This document shows, piece by piece, positions 1 through 9,700 of a stretch of DNA of 64,000 nt; within the stretch, counting starts at the first letter, position 1; every line of letters begins with the position of its first letter. Position numbers and translations under genes: made by a program. The notes under the pieces were generated by a model. That model was not told the origin of the DNA. It was given only the letters and a program-made list of their open reading frames with translations, and did not search any database. The stretch spans positions 124,001 through 188,000 of the forward strand of contig CAZBRD010000007.1 of the NCBI GenBank assembly GCA_964494205.1, given 5' to 3'. This stretch comes from JBBTCX01 sp964494205. GTDB lineage: Bacteria > Planctomycetota > Phycisphaerae > UBA1845.

Positions 1-1383
1 ACCTTGTGCCGCTCGTGTCATATGTCGGCGTTCAATGCTGTTTTCGCACTGTTTCGCACCGATAGCCTGTGAATTGCGCCCTGACTGCTGGCGCATGCGC
101 TGGCGCGCGTTTTCACCCATACTTGCGCAGCTATTGAGCGATCCCGTCGCCCTTAGCCGCTCGCGATCTGAATCGCGTTTCGCACCCGGAACCGGCAACT
201 TTTGGAGCGCCCCCGTGAGATCATGCAATCGAACGTGCGCGTAGCGACCAACCGTCAACATTGGCGTCGAGTGTCGCGCCAGCTCTTGGCACGTCCGCAC
301 GGACGCTCCACTGTTGACCAAGCGTGAAACAAACAGGTGACGCATTGAATGAAAGTCGCGAACAGCTCCCGATGCGTCCGTTTGAGTTAGAAAATCAGAT
401 TTCTTCCGCGCGTCTTGTTCCTGCGTGGTTTTTGACTCGTCGATCCATGTAGCGCGGGCTGCTTCCATATCTTCTCGTAACATCTTGGCGGATCGTGCCG
501 GTAGGTCTAATACGGTTGATCCCGGCTCTTTAGACTCCAGCCACGGTCGTAGCAGCTTCGCCAATCCGGTATGAATTGGCTGCATATCGTTTCGGCGTCG
601 CTTGCTGAACCCCGCTAATACCTTGATCGTCGGCGGATTGCTATCGAGGTCGAATGACTCCGGCTTCAAACTACGCAATTCATTGGCGCGAAAACCAGAA
701 CCGCAGGCAATTCGATAGGCCATTGCACGATCAACCCCAGACATTCCAAGAATCGCTGGTCCATCCTCAGCGGCTTCGATAATTCGCTCCAGCTCTTCGT
801 CGGACAGCTCACTTCGCACATAGACGTTGTCTGCCTCCGTTGAATGCGTTTTGAGCGACATAAGCGGGTCCGCAGCGATACGCCCATCGCGTGCGAGCCA
901 GCGGCTGAATTGTTTCATAGCTTTGCCGTAGTAACTAACCGTTCGGGCTGAGAGTGGTTCGTGTCTTGTTTTGCCCTCCACCGTCGTCACCGTGTAACCG
1001 TTTCGGCGCAGCTCACCAAGACGTGTTTCAACGGTTGAAAGTGTAAGATCAGCGAGAGTTGTCATGCCACTCGTGTCGAGTACGCGACTGATTCGGCTCA
1101 TGAGCTGCGACGCCTGTTGCTTAGATACTCGCCCCCCTACTGCCGTCAGAAAATCGTATATGTGTTCCTGTAAGACGCGACGGGCTTCCGTCGCAAATCT
1201 ATCGAGCCGAGAGTCGATGACTCCTTCACGCTTTAGCAACTCGCGGGATTCCAGCTCACGGGCGATACGTTCTGCCGTCTTGAAATCTGTCGTGCGACTG
1301 GATCGCTCGATGCGTTCGCCCTTCGCGTTGAAATACGCGATTTGATAATTGCGCCGATCTGCCCGTTTGAATACAGTGGCCAT
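1..1383 (-). CDS. Tyrosine recombinase (integrase), C-terminus cut by window edge
   Basis: Site-specific recombinase that would integrate and excise the element on the left of this window. It opens with ATG at 1383 (MATVFKRADRRNYQIAYF) and stays open to base 1, giving 461 codons without a stop. The N-terminal half is the helical core-binding part. The catalytic half shows the first Arg in CGSGFRANEL, the HxxR box in DFHSMRHLF, the second His in LARHSTPML and the nucleophile Tyr in TVGRYAHV, so the active site is complete. The tail after the Tyr is Ser/Arg/Gln-rich and low in structure, as often seen in planctomycete integrases. Its start lies 7 nt after the stop of the XRE gene, so the two are probably co-transcribed. 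The true C-terminus lies outside the window. Confidence 0.93.
   Translation of the reverse strand, partial: MATVFKRADRRNYQIAYFNAKGERIERSSRTTDFKTAERIARELESRELLKREGVIDSRLDRFATEARRVLQEHIYDFLTAVGGRVSKQQASQLMSRISRVLDTSGMTTLADLTLSTVETRLGELRRNGYTVTTVEGKTRHEPLSARTVSYYGKAMKQFSRWLARDGRIAADPLMSLKTHSTEADNVYVRSELSDEELERIIEAAEDGPAILGMSGVDRAMAYRIACGSGFRANELRSLKPESFDLDSNPPTIKVLAGFSKRRRNDMQPIHTGLAKLLRPWLESKEPGSTVLDLPARSAKMLREDMEAARATWIDESKTTQEQDARKKSDFLTQTDASGAVRDFHSMRHLFVSRLVNSGASVRTCQELARHSTPMLTVGRYAHVRLHDLTGALQKLPVPGAKRDSDRERLRATGSLNSCASMGENARQRMRQQSGRNSQAIGAKQCENSIERRHMTRAAQG
83..109 (+). repeat. Left copy of a 27-nt terminal direct repeat
   Basis: Partner of 12281-12307 with three mismatches. It lies within the 3' tail of the integrase gene, but the two copies are not used in the same reading frame relation as the integrase, so the likeness is at DNA level. 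It supports the view that both ends of the element are near. Confidence 0.45.
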
Positions 1384-1390
1384 GTCTATT

Positions 1391-1588
1391 TCAACCCTTT
1401 CCCTTGCGCCGAACGCGCTTCAGTTCTAGGCCAAGTACCTTGCCTAATCGCTCAACGGTCGATAATTGTGGATCGCGGTTACCGTTCACAACCGCATGAC
1501 AAACGGCGTAGACCACTCCCGATTGATCGCTGAGTTGTTTGATTGACAGACCGGAGTCACGAAACGCCTCAATCAACGTCGCGTGCAT
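1391..1588 (-). CDS. Small XRE-family helix-turn-helix regulator
   Basis: A DNA-binding protein of about 65 residues. The helix-turn-helix covers SIKQLSDQSGVVYAVCHAV and is followed by the usual XRE helix STVERLGKVLGLEL and a basic tail RVRRKGKG. The start at 1588 (MHATLIEAF) has a GAAGG Shine-Dalgarno just upstream; an alternative ATG at 1621 (MRNRESFREG) would add 11 residues. It sits between the primase gene and the integrase with very short gaps, so a role in control of the integrase or of element maintenance is likely. The family call is clear; its target is an inference. Confidence 0.75.
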   Translation of the reverse strand: MHATLIEAFRDSGLSIKQLSDQSGVVYAVCHAVVNGNRDPQLSTVERLGKVLGLELKRVRRKGKG

Positions 1589-1682
1589 CGGACCTTCACG
1601 AAATGATTCCCTGTTCCTCATACCGATACTATACTCCGTTCGCGATATCGCGTCCAGTAATTCGTGGTTGCAGTTCTCGACA

Positions 1683-4208
1683 TTATTTCGCCCACCGAGT
1701 CGGATCGGGATCACTGAAGTCTCCCAAGCCGCCACTATTCTGGTTATCACGTTTCGGGGGGTGTTTCCCCTTCGTCAAATCTGTTTGTCGGGGAGCGTCT
1801 ACACTATCAACACCTACGATACCGCCGTTTTCAGGGGCGCTAGCGTGGGTATCGTTGGCGTTGCTGTCGTTTTCGGGCGTCTGTCTTGAAATGACAAAGA
1901 CCTTCGACGGTTGTCCGCCTGAGCTGCCCGGCGCTATGTACTCCCAAACGCCCAATTCCGAGTCCACTAGCTCCTGAAGAGCATCGCTTGCCAACTCGAC
2001 CGACCGCTTGAACTTATTGCGTCGCTGTTGCAGCTCGCGGGGAGTGATGCGCCCCCCGTTGCGGCGAATCAGGTCAATGAGCTGCACGGCCTCATGGTCC
2101 TCACCCGTTTCAGCCAGTTCCTGATAGACCCGCGATGTTTCGTAAACGAACCAGCGCGCCAGCTCGATACCCGCGCGAATGCTTGCCGCGTCGATGTAAC
2201 GATCGTCGACGGCAGCATCGCCCGACACGCAACGTATGCAATGAACGATCAACGCAAACCGAGCTGCGTACCCCTCTAACTTCGCAAACGCAGCCGCCTC
2301 ATCCTCGGACTCAGCGTCGACTTGGGTTTCGCCATGTTCGTCATAGAAAACCGCCCATGTCGCAATCGCTTCGGGTGTTAGAGGCACGTCGACAGGGACG
2401 CGCTCGCCGTGCTCATCAAGTGCGTGTTTTAATGCGAACAGCTCGTTGACGACTCGGTGATACTCACCTTCAACGTTTGGATGGATACTCCGGTTGGTCC
2501 ATCGCTTTGCTCTTGGGCGAGGCATTGCCATGAGGGAGCGTGCGGCGAATCCGTTCTCGAAGTGTTCGCGACCCAGCACGCGGGCGAGAATCTTGGGCTG
2601 AACGCTGCCTGTGATGGAAACCGCGGCGCGCGGTACGAACAGCGTCGTCTTGTCGCCCGTCTTTCGATCGACATAGATGTCACGCGCACCGTGCATCTTC
2701 AGGTAATGTGCCGCGTCATTCCCCTTCGCTTTCTTGTACGCATCGAACGCAAACAATCCGCTCAGCTCGTCGCGCCCCAGAAGTAAACCGCGCCCGTCCT
2801 CTTGCTCTTCAAGACGAACGCAGAGCGCTTCAACCGTGCAGTCCTCTAGGATGTAGCGACTTACGACCGGCTGTTCCGGTTTTTGGGGTTCAGGTCCTAC
2901 AGCGTTACCAGAGTTGTATTCCCTCATCGCCCGATGGTACGCATTCAAGGCGTCGCGATACTTAGCCATTTGTTCCTTGTGTTCGCGGAATGCGCGACGC
3001 TGTAGCTCATGGATCGGCTCAAGCGCTTTGTCGAGCGCCGGACTCTTGAGCTGTCCGCTGCGCGCAATGATGATCGACCACACGACGCATGGTTCGCGCC
3101 ACGAGCGCTTAAGCATGATCCGACGGGTAGTTCCGATTGCCGATGCGAGTACAGCCAAGACCGGAAGTGCTATCATGGCTTCATCACAGCCTAGTGCGGC
3201 AGCCGCTTCGATAATGAATTGGGCAATTGGCGCGGGAAGTATGGTGGTTGGGAACGGACGCCAAAGCAATCGATCGCGGAGTTTGCTGAGCGAGGAGGGT
3301 GACGCTTTGGAAGCCCCGTTCGCCCTCTTCTGAACGGCTGTCGCCTTCCAAATCGGCGCGTCGTCGGCGAGTTGTTCCAGCTCGGCGCGGATAGTTGCGT
3401 CATCGCATCCGGCAGCTCGTCGTTTCTGGATGAAGTCGAAAACATCCTCACCTTCTGAGAGTCCCGGAAGCTCGACGATTTTCACTTGAGCCGGTGGATC
3501 GAGCGAATGCACGAGCTGCGCCACTTCCGTTGCATATTTGGTGCCCGATGAATCATGGTCGGGGAAATGAGCAACCGCGCGATCAGCCAGCGGCGACCAG
3601 TCTGATTTCGCTGCCGATCCAGCCCCATGTGAAGATGTTGTCGCAACGAGTCCGAGACCGTTCACGGCGTCAGCACACTTCTCGCCTTCAACGATGAACA
3701 CGCGCCCGGAGCTGGCGCGAACGCGGAGTAGTTTGTAGATAGGCAGCACACCCGGCGGATCGCCAACGATCCAGCCGTCGGCAGTTTGGTGTAGCGGTCG
3801 AAACTGCTTTCCGTCGGAAATCTGAAATCGCGCGACCCTCAGCGCGAGCGTGTTATTCGTCGTCTCGTAATCCCAGTGGTAGACAAACGTCCCGTCGATG
3901 ATGCGTTCGATCCATTTGATCGCTTGGTCGCATGTTGCAAATGCGCGCGACTTCGATTGTCTTGCAGCTCTCCGCGAAGGTTGGTTCGGCTCGTCACTAG
4001 TTGACCACAAACCCATTTTGCGGAGTGCTTCGATAACAGCGGCTTGGGAACATCCCGCCTTGCAATGTACAAGCACTTTGCCATTTCGACCCTGGGAAAC
4101 GGTAAGGGAAGGGTGTTCGTCAGGATGCGCCGGGCAATGGCACAAATCGCATTTCCCCGAACGCTTTCCCCGAAGTGCTTTGACGATTTCATTTCGATTC
4201 GGATTCAA
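1683..4208 (-). CDS. Element replication protein: zinc-finger/TOPRIM primase fused to DUF3987 helicase-like domain
   Basis: An 841-residue replication protein of a type common in integrative elements and phages. Near the N-terminus CDLCHCPAHPDEHPS and HCKAGC look like a CHC2-type zinc finger (about residues 20-55). A TOPRIM domain follows, with VFIVEGEKCADAV and FPDHDSSG as metal-binding motifs (about 170-230). The second half (about 300-720) fits DUF3987, a helicase-like domain, with a P-loop-like segment RSGQLKSPALDKAL. The C-terminus is polar and disordered. It overlaps the upstream excisionase gene by 4 nt (ATGA), so translation is coupled. A full replication module suggests the element can replicate after excision, as phage satellites and some ICEs do. 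Domain names come from recognised motifs and were not searched. Confidence 0.8.
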   Translation of the reverse strand: MNPNRNEIVKALRGKRSGKCDLCHCPAHPDEHPSLTVSQGRNGKVLVHCKAGCSQAAVIEALRKMGLWSTSDEPNQPSRRAARQSKSRAFATCDQAIKWIERIIDGTFVYHWDYETTNNTLALRVARFQISDGKQFRPLHQTADGWIVGDPPGVLPIYKLLRVRASSGRVFIVEGEKCADAVNGLGLVATTSSHGAGSAAKSDWSPLADRAVAHFPDHDSSGTKYATEVAQLVHSLDPPAQVKIVELPGLSEGEDVFDFIQKRRAAGCDDATIRAELEQLADDAPIWKATAVQKRANGASKASPSSLSKLRDRLLWRPFPTTILPAPIAQFIIEAAAALGCDEAMIALPVLAVLASAIGTTRRIMLKRSWREPCVVWSIIIARSGQLKSPALDKALEPIHELQRRAFREHKEQMAKYRDALNAYHRAMREYNSGNAVGPEPQKPEQPVVSRYILEDCTVEALCVRLEEQEDGRGLLLGRDELSGLFAFDAYKKAKGNDAAHYLKMHGARDIYVDRKTGDKTTLFVPRAAVSITGSVQPKILARVLGREHFENGFAARSLMAMPRPRAKRWTNRSIHPNVEGEYHRVVNELFALKHALDEHGERVPVDVPLTPEAIATWAVFYDEHGETQVDAESEDEAAAFAKLEGYAARFALIVHCIRCVSGDAAVDDRYIDAASIRAGIELARWFVYETSRVYQELAETGEDHEAVQLIDLIRRNGGRITPRELQQRRNKFKRSVELASDALQELVDSELGVWEYIAPGSSGGQPSKVFVISRQTPENDSNANDTHASAPENGGIVGVDSVDAPRQTDLTKGKHPPKRDNQNSGGLGDFSDPDPTRWAK

Positions 4209-4471
4209 CGCGCACCGCGCCTTCCGCGATGCTTCGCAATGAAGTCGGCAAGATCATCCGGGTGATACCGAACCGCCCGGCCAATTTTTATGCTTTTTAG
4301 TTCACCGGTGTTTGTGATTTCCCAGAGCTTTCGTTGACTGATTGCGAGCTGCTCCGCAGCTTCTTGTGCCCGTAGTAATCGAGTTGCAATCGTGGTATTA
4401 TTTCTTCGATCCGAATTCATGCCCGTGTTCCGATTGCTCAGATCGGGCACGGGCGCACCTTTCGTTTCCAT
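4205..4471 (-). CDS. AlpA/excisionase-like helix-turn-helix protein
   Basis: An 88-residue protein with the MerR/AlpA-type winged helix of excisionases: AQEAAEQLAISQRKLWEIT, then ELKSIKIGRAVRYHPDDL. This family binds att-site DNA or activates integrase genes. The start at 4471 has GGGAG 9 nt upstream; ATG at 4420 is possible. It overlaps the primase start by 4 nt. Its place beside primase and near integrase matches the int-alpA-pri order of phage satellites. Confidence 0.8.
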   Translation of the reverse strand: METKGAPVPDLSNRNTGMNSDRRNNTTIATRLLRAQEAAEQLAISQRKLWEITNTGELKSIKIGRAVRYHPDDLADFIAKHRGRRGAR

Positions 4472-4748
4472 TGCCGGTTACTCCCTTGTTGCAGTTCTCG
4501 GTGGACAAGAGCCTCGACCCGGATCGAATTGCCTGTGAATTTTCTTTGTTGCGGACGCTAAGTTGGCGCATCAGCGACCGCCCCCACACGGTTGCCTCTT
4601 TCCAACGGCCAAGTGCAGCGTCGCGCAAAAGGTGACCGACGATCAGCCAAATATCCGAATCTGATTCAGGCTTGTGTCTCATCACGAAATGGATGGGAGT
4701 CGCGCAGTAATAGTCCGACCGCACTGAAAACGGCCTTGGCGGGGGCAA
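4398..4748 (-). CDS. Doubtful small ORF upstream of the excisionase
   Basis: An open frame of up to 116 codons that overlaps the excisionase start by 74 nt in another frame. The middle part (SDIWLIVGHLLRDAALGRW) could be an amphipathic helix, and a start at ATG 4682 would give about 94 residues. There is no clear Shine-Dalgarno, and the end is basic and polar, as chance frames often are. I recognise no family. The 4472-4794 interval holds nothing else that I can support. Confidence 0.22.
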   Translation of the reverse strand: MPPPRPFSVRSDYYCATPIHFVMRHKPESDSDIWLIVGHLLRDAALGRWKEATVWGRSLMRQLSVRNKENSQAIRSGSRLLSTENCNKGVTGNGNERCARARSEQSEHGHEFGSKK

Positions 4749-4794
4749 AAATGGGGATGGAAAAAATGTGCGCGCCTAAGGTTGAGTCGCGCTT

Positions 4795-5484
4795 TTAGTC
4801 ATCAGTAGGGTGAAATTCGCGGTCATCATCTTCCGCGTCGATATGCCCGTCCGCAGATTTCACACCTTTGGGTCTATTTCCATCGCGCGCAATAAGAGTT
4901 TGCCTAACATGCCTCCACTTCTCGGAAGAGGAGTACAACGTACCGCGCGAAACACCTAAGACACTTGCCAACTCAGTTGGTGAGATACTGGGATACTGGA
5001 CGAGAAGAGCGATTGCCAACACCGGCTTGTCGAGTTGAAGGTCAATGGTTGTTGGCGTCGAAGCGCCCGTAATCGTTGCTGATGTTGCTAAGCTACTGAA
5101 TGCAAAGCGCCACCGGTCGAGGGCGTCTAAGCATTCGCAGTGACCTTTCCAGCGCGGATCACAACCGAATAGGCTGCCCCAAAAACCGGGTGGATCAAAA
5201 TATTTCGTGACTTTGTGTTTTGCGACTTGTCCAAGGAATGGGTGAAACACCGATACGAACAACTCACAATCCTGTAGGCTGTACTCGTCGGTATTTTGCG
5301 AATAGGCAACAGGCGGATGGGCGAATCCTAACGTCACCGTTGCCATGCCCAATTGCTCACAGGTATTGGTCAAGTCCGCATCGGCGAACGCACACCATCC
5401 ATTCGAGTTGAAAGCGTCGATTACAATGTCTAGGCCGGAAATCAAACCATCGATAGTGGATAGAATTGCGCGTTGCTTCTTCAT
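4795..5484 (-). CDS. Unknown protein with C-terminal helix-turn-helix
   Basis: A 229-residue protein of unknown role. The start at 5484 (MKKQRAILSTIDGLI) is chosen because GGAGGG lies 8 nt upstream. The first 140 residues are mixed alpha/beta with several Cys (CDPRWKGHCECLD) and no known motif. The C-terminal third has a helix-turn-helix, ISPTELASVLGVSRGTLYSS, followed by a basic and then acidic tail. This HTH style is common in planctomycete element proteins. It lies between the excisionase and the ImmA/XRE pair and is probably a regulator of the element. Confidence 0.65.
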   Translation of the reverse strand: MKKQRAILSTIDGLISGLDIVIDAFNSNGWCAFADADLTNTCEQLGMATVTLGFAHPPVAYSQNTDEYSLQDCELFVSVFHPFLGQVAKHKVTKYFDPPGFWGSLFGCDPRWKGHCECLDALDRWRFAFSSLATSATITGASTPTTIDLQLDKPVLAIALLVQYPSISPTELASVLGVSRGTLYSSSEKWRHVRQTLIARDGNRPKGVKSADGHIDAEDDDREFHPTDD

Positions 5485-5601
5485 TGGCATTCCCTCCATT
5501 TGCCGAACCGACCGGGCGCACTCGCGGGGGAATGCATCCGAGAGTGACACCCGGCCTGGCGCGGGAGCGACCCGCACACTCGGCAACTCAACAATGACAC
5601 A

Positions 5602-6249
5602 TCAGCTCAAGAAGTCGAGCTGGTCACGCATGGCCTGTTCAATCTTTTCGTCGATCTTCATCGGCCATTCCGTGCAACGTATGCGCATCGCTTCCGGTGA
5701 TACACCGAAACTTTGCGCCAACATCGCGACGAGCTTTCTTCTTACAGCGTCGGGATTCTTGAAGCCGACAGCTCCTACAAGTTTGGGATACAGGGAACAC
5801 GCAGCCGCCGACAAGCTGGCCGATGGCATGAGTATTGCCGCTGCGAATCGCTTCGCGTTGCGTTCCATCTGCCATGCGCGATAGTGACTTTGAATCGAAC
5901 GAAAGTCTGCCGGGGACTTTACCTGTTCAATTAGCTTTCGATGCAGGATCAAGTGACCTAGCTCTTCAGCCACGGTCATTCGATAGCGAGTTGGATTCTT
6001 GTCGGCGAGTGTGTCGTCGATGCAAACGACGATTGCCCCGGTGTCGGCATCGCGCATGACCATTCCTTCAAGCTGATGGTTCGCGCGCAACCCCGGCCAA
6101 ATATCAAGGTCAACGTCCGGCAGCTCTTCGATCAGGAAATCAATGTCGATGGGAATGGGGACGTTTGCGCGGTATCGCTCATGCAGGAAGTCGTAGGCTA
6201 ATCGCTCGATTTCGGGAACGTCATACGTCCTTGGCTCAGGAATCGGCAT
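5602..6249 (-). CDS. ImmA/IrrE-family metallopeptidase with variant metal motif
   Basis: A 215-residue protein of the ImmA/IrrE family, which cleaves or inactivates a partner XRE repressor on stress. The peptidase motif reads VAEELGHLILH: the usual first His of HExxH is Glu. The second His (ELGH), the following LH and the downstream ERNAKRFAAAILMP ligand helix are intact. The C-terminal helix has FGVSPEAMRIR, the common end of this family. The gene overlaps the upstream XRE gene by 14 nt, the classic antirepressor-repressor arrangement of ICEBs1 and many phages. The changed residue may alter metal binding or be a subfamily trait. Confidence 0.82.
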   Translation of the reverse strand: MPIPEPRTYDVPEIERLAYDFLHERYRANVPIPIDIDFLIEELPDVDLDIWPGLRANHQLEGMVMRDADTGAIVVCIDDTLADKNPTRYRMTVAEELGHLILHRKLIEQVKSPADFRSIQSHYRAWQMERNAKRFAAAILMPSASLSAAACSLYPKLVGAVGFKNPDAVRRKLVAMLAQSFGVSPEAMRIRCTEWPMKIDEKIEQAMRDQLDFLS

Positions 6250-6625
6250 CCGCGCGTCCTCCGTGACGGGAGTTGATATCTCTTATCAGTCGCGCAATCT
6301 CCTCATCCTTGAGTTGACGATTATCGATCGTTCGTAACAGCGCTGGCACCAATTCGCGATCAGCTACGTGACGCACGTCCGCTGGCAACTCGCCGTCACG
6401 ACGGGCGGAATCGAAAAATTCATTCCAATCGTCGGAGTTTTCAACCAACCCAAGCGCTTCCGCAATGTCGCGTAGCTGTGTAGGTTCGTTGGGCGGCTGC
6501 CGCCTACCATGTTCGAGCGCACTTAGGTTGGACGGTTCCATATCGATCAACTCGGCAAAGCGCCTCAATCCGACGCCAGCTTTGAGCCTTAGTCGTTTTA
6601 GGATTTCACCGAAACTCGATTCCAC
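6236..6625 (-). CDS. XRE-family repressor paired with ImmA
   Basis: A 129-residue repressor-like protein. The helix-turn-helix is LRRFAELIDMEPSNLSALEH near the N-terminus, followed by GRRQPPNEPTQLRDIAEALG. The start is set at GTG 6625 because GGAGGT lies 6 nt upstream; ATG 6679 would add 18 residues and run through the probable operator. It overlaps the ImmA-like gene and is likely the target of that peptidase. A perfect inverted repeat lies 34-52 nt upstream, so autoregulation is probable. Confidence 0.82.
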   Translation of the reverse strand: MESSFGEILKRLRLKAGVGLRRFAELIDMEPSNLSALEHGRRQPPNEPTQLRDIAEALGLVENSDDWNEFFDSARRDGELPADVRHVADRELVPALLRTIDNRQLKDEEIARLIRDINSRHGGRADADS

Positions 6626-6658
6626 AGGGCACCTCCAATTGTTAGCGTTACGTTTGGT

Positions 6659-6677
6659 GTTATCAAATAATGATAAC
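6659..6677 (-). promoter_or_regulatory. Probable operator and promoter of the XRE-ImmA pair
   Basis: A perfect inverted repeat of 7-nt arms, GTTATCA-AATAA-TGATAAC, lies just upstream of the XRE gene. On the minus strand TTGATA overlaps one arm and could be a -35 box, with AACAAT 17 nt further as a weak -10. The geometry fits a repressor site that covers its own promoter. Binding is inferred. Confidence 0.5.
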
Positions 6678-6758
6678 ATCGTAATTCACCCAAGGCAAAC
6701 ATTAGAGCCGAAATGCGATGTCCGATAATAAACCGCCAAATCGTTGCAAATTAGACGG

Positions 6759-9700
6759 TTACCCGTCATCTTCTTCGTCGTCTTGTTTGCGCTTCGATTT
6801 TGGTGCCTTCGCCTTCACTTTCACCGTTTCAGCCGACGGCACGTTTGACCGTTCAAGATTCAATCGCAACAGGTTCGCCAGCACTCGCTGATCGGTTTCG
6901 GCGCGTTCAGTTGTCAGCTCGTGGTTGGCGGGTAGCGGTTGACCCGCGCCGGAGTCGATCCAGACACGCGCCCAGTCTTCGGACCATTCGCCGTCGGGGT
7001 CGGTTTCAGCGTAGGCTGCGAGTACCGCACGGTCGAGCTGTTCGTGCGCCAGCTTGAGCCACGTCGGACGTTCGTTGTACAGGTTGGTCAGCGTGTGCTT
7101 CTTGAGCTTGGTGTCTTTAGTCGCCCGCTCCATAATAGCGCTTTGGCGGATCAACGGACGAGCTTCATTTGGCACATCGCGAAAGTCATCGTCGGCGTCG
7201 ACAGCTCGCGCGATCGGGTCAATCCATTCCGGCGGGTTCAGCCAGCGCTCGCGCTGTTCGTTGAGCTGCATCGCGGCCTCACTTATTCGTCGATGGATCG
7301 CGTGCTTGGCCGGTTCCTCTCCCGGCGGCCACGGCAGCGGGAATGTCTCGAAAGACGAGCGCGGCGTATAACGCTTCCCGCTCTCAATTTCACGCACTTG
7401 CGTTCCTTGGGCCGTACTCCAAAACACATGAATTGAGCTTTGCATGACACCCCACGAATAATCGTCTGCCATAGCAAATGCGACAATTGAATCGTCCGGA
7501 ATACATCCGGCTTCAACCCATCGAAAGAGTCGGTATTTTGAGTGTCTTGCTGTTACGAAGTAACGCGAAGTTGCTTCCGATTTTTCGACGAAGGCACGTC
7601 TGGAGTTCCACATCTTCCAGAACGGAAATTCGCTCGGATGTGCGTAGTCAGTGTCATTGCGAATTGGCTTGACCACTCTCGCCAAGTGCTCAAATGGCAG
7701 GTGGTACTGTGCCGCATCACTTTCCTCGATTCCATCAGGGAAATAGATGACAAACAGACCTTTGTCACGTCCGCCTACATATTCAGACTTGATCGATGGA
7801 CGAACGACAATTGCGTTTGATTCAGATTTCGGATTCGGACTGGCAATCATTTCCCTTGCCGAAACGTAGTCAAGCTCGAAATCACCCACTCCAATCACGC
7901 CTTGGCAGGCAATTTTCGCATTTTCGTCCAATCGTCTCGCTTCAACGATATTGATTCCCGCAGTGAGGTCCGAATTAATTTCATCGACGAGTTGACCGTC
8001 CAGCGACTTCGGTTCACTAGTCTCCTTTGTGAAACCGACAATCGAAACATGAACTTGCGCGCCATCGAGTACCCATTCGCGATCTGAAAAACCAAGAAAG
8101 ATCGTTAGCTCTGAAGCAATATCCTCCAAGACCTCCCGACTTGATCCACCACGAATACCCTGCGTCGCGAGCAAACCAACGCGAACAGTATCATTGGAAC
8201 CTGCAATCCTGCGCGCAAGCTCAAACCAATAACAACAGAGGTCACAACCACTCTTGAGATTGCCTTCGTAAACAAATTGCAATTGATCGCAATAGCCACT
8301 GCCTAACTGACCTCGTTTGCGACCGCGTCCCAAGAAAGGGGGATTTCCAATAATGAAGTCCGCGTCCGGCCATTTTGCAGGCGCAGGCAGCTTGTGATTC
8401 GACAAATCGAGTATTGCATCGCGATTCTCGATCGTTTGAAGCGGTTCAAGAATCGGGTTGCTTGGTGCGACGAATCCGTTGTCTTTCATCCATTGCAGAT
8501 ACCCGATCCAGATTACGACTTGCGCCAGTTCGGCTGCATAGGGGTTTATTTCAAGACCGTGCAACTGCGTCGGCCTCACGCGCGGGAACATGGATTGTGC
8601 AATGTCCGGTCGAGCGGCGAATGTGATGACTTCCTTTTCGAGGTTCAAGAGCTGTTGAATGGCCACGTATAGAAAGTTTCCTGATCCACACGCGGGGTCA
8701 AGGATACGAACCGACGCCAGTCGATGTATGAAACCCTGCAGCGCATCGTTGATCGCGTCATCGGCTTTTCTCTTTTGAGCGGTAGTATTGGCCGCACGAC
8801 GGGTTTCTATGAACGATTCAACTTTCGACTTAACCTCATTCCATTCGCGCCGAAGGGGTGCCATAACGACGGGTTCCACGATCAGGATAATGTCATCGCG
8901 GCTCGTATAGTGCGCGCCGATTTGCGCGCGTTTGTTCGGATCGAGCGAACGCTCAAACAGAGTTCCAAAGATGGCAGGTTCAACGCTGGCCCAGTCGGAT
9001 TTGGCAGCGGTCAATAGAATCTCGATATCGGCTGGTGTTAAACTTAGCGCTGGCTTGCCGTCAAATAGACCGCCGTTGAAATAAGGTACGGTGTCCGCGC
9101 CGAAGTCACCGCCCGTGCTCATCTTGTTGAAAAGCTCGGTCAGACGTTCGGTCAGCTTGGCCGGTTCCCTCTTGTTTCGCTCGACCAATTTGGTGAAGAG
9201 ATTGCCCTTGAGTAAGTCGACGTCTTCTGCGAACAAGCAAAACATGCACTTCATCAGGAAGTGTGCAGCATCGTGTGGTTTGCTACCAAAAGCCTGCAAA
9301 GACTGCGCGAGAGTAGCGAATTGTTTGGCAACGCCTTCGGTGACCTTTTCTGGAGTCAGGTCGGGCTTGAACGATTGCGGATCGGTGAATACACGTCGAA
9401 GCAGGGCTAACGATTCCGGCTCCGCCAGCTTTTGCAGCTCGATGATATGTTGTTTCTTAGCCGTACCCGTAAAATTGGTGTGAATTTCGGTTCGGGTAAT
9501 GTCGCACACAATTAGTAAAGGCGGGTTATCGAGTGCTTCGCGATACTGGCAGAGCTGGCGGTAGGCGTCGGCTAGGTCCCTGTGTTTGTCCTTGCGTTTG
9601 TATTCCCAGCCAAACTTACCCTTCCACCAAACATCGGCAAAACCGATGTCGCCCTTTGCCCCCTTTGACGCACCGGCCAGCGGTGTGACGGACTTCTCGA

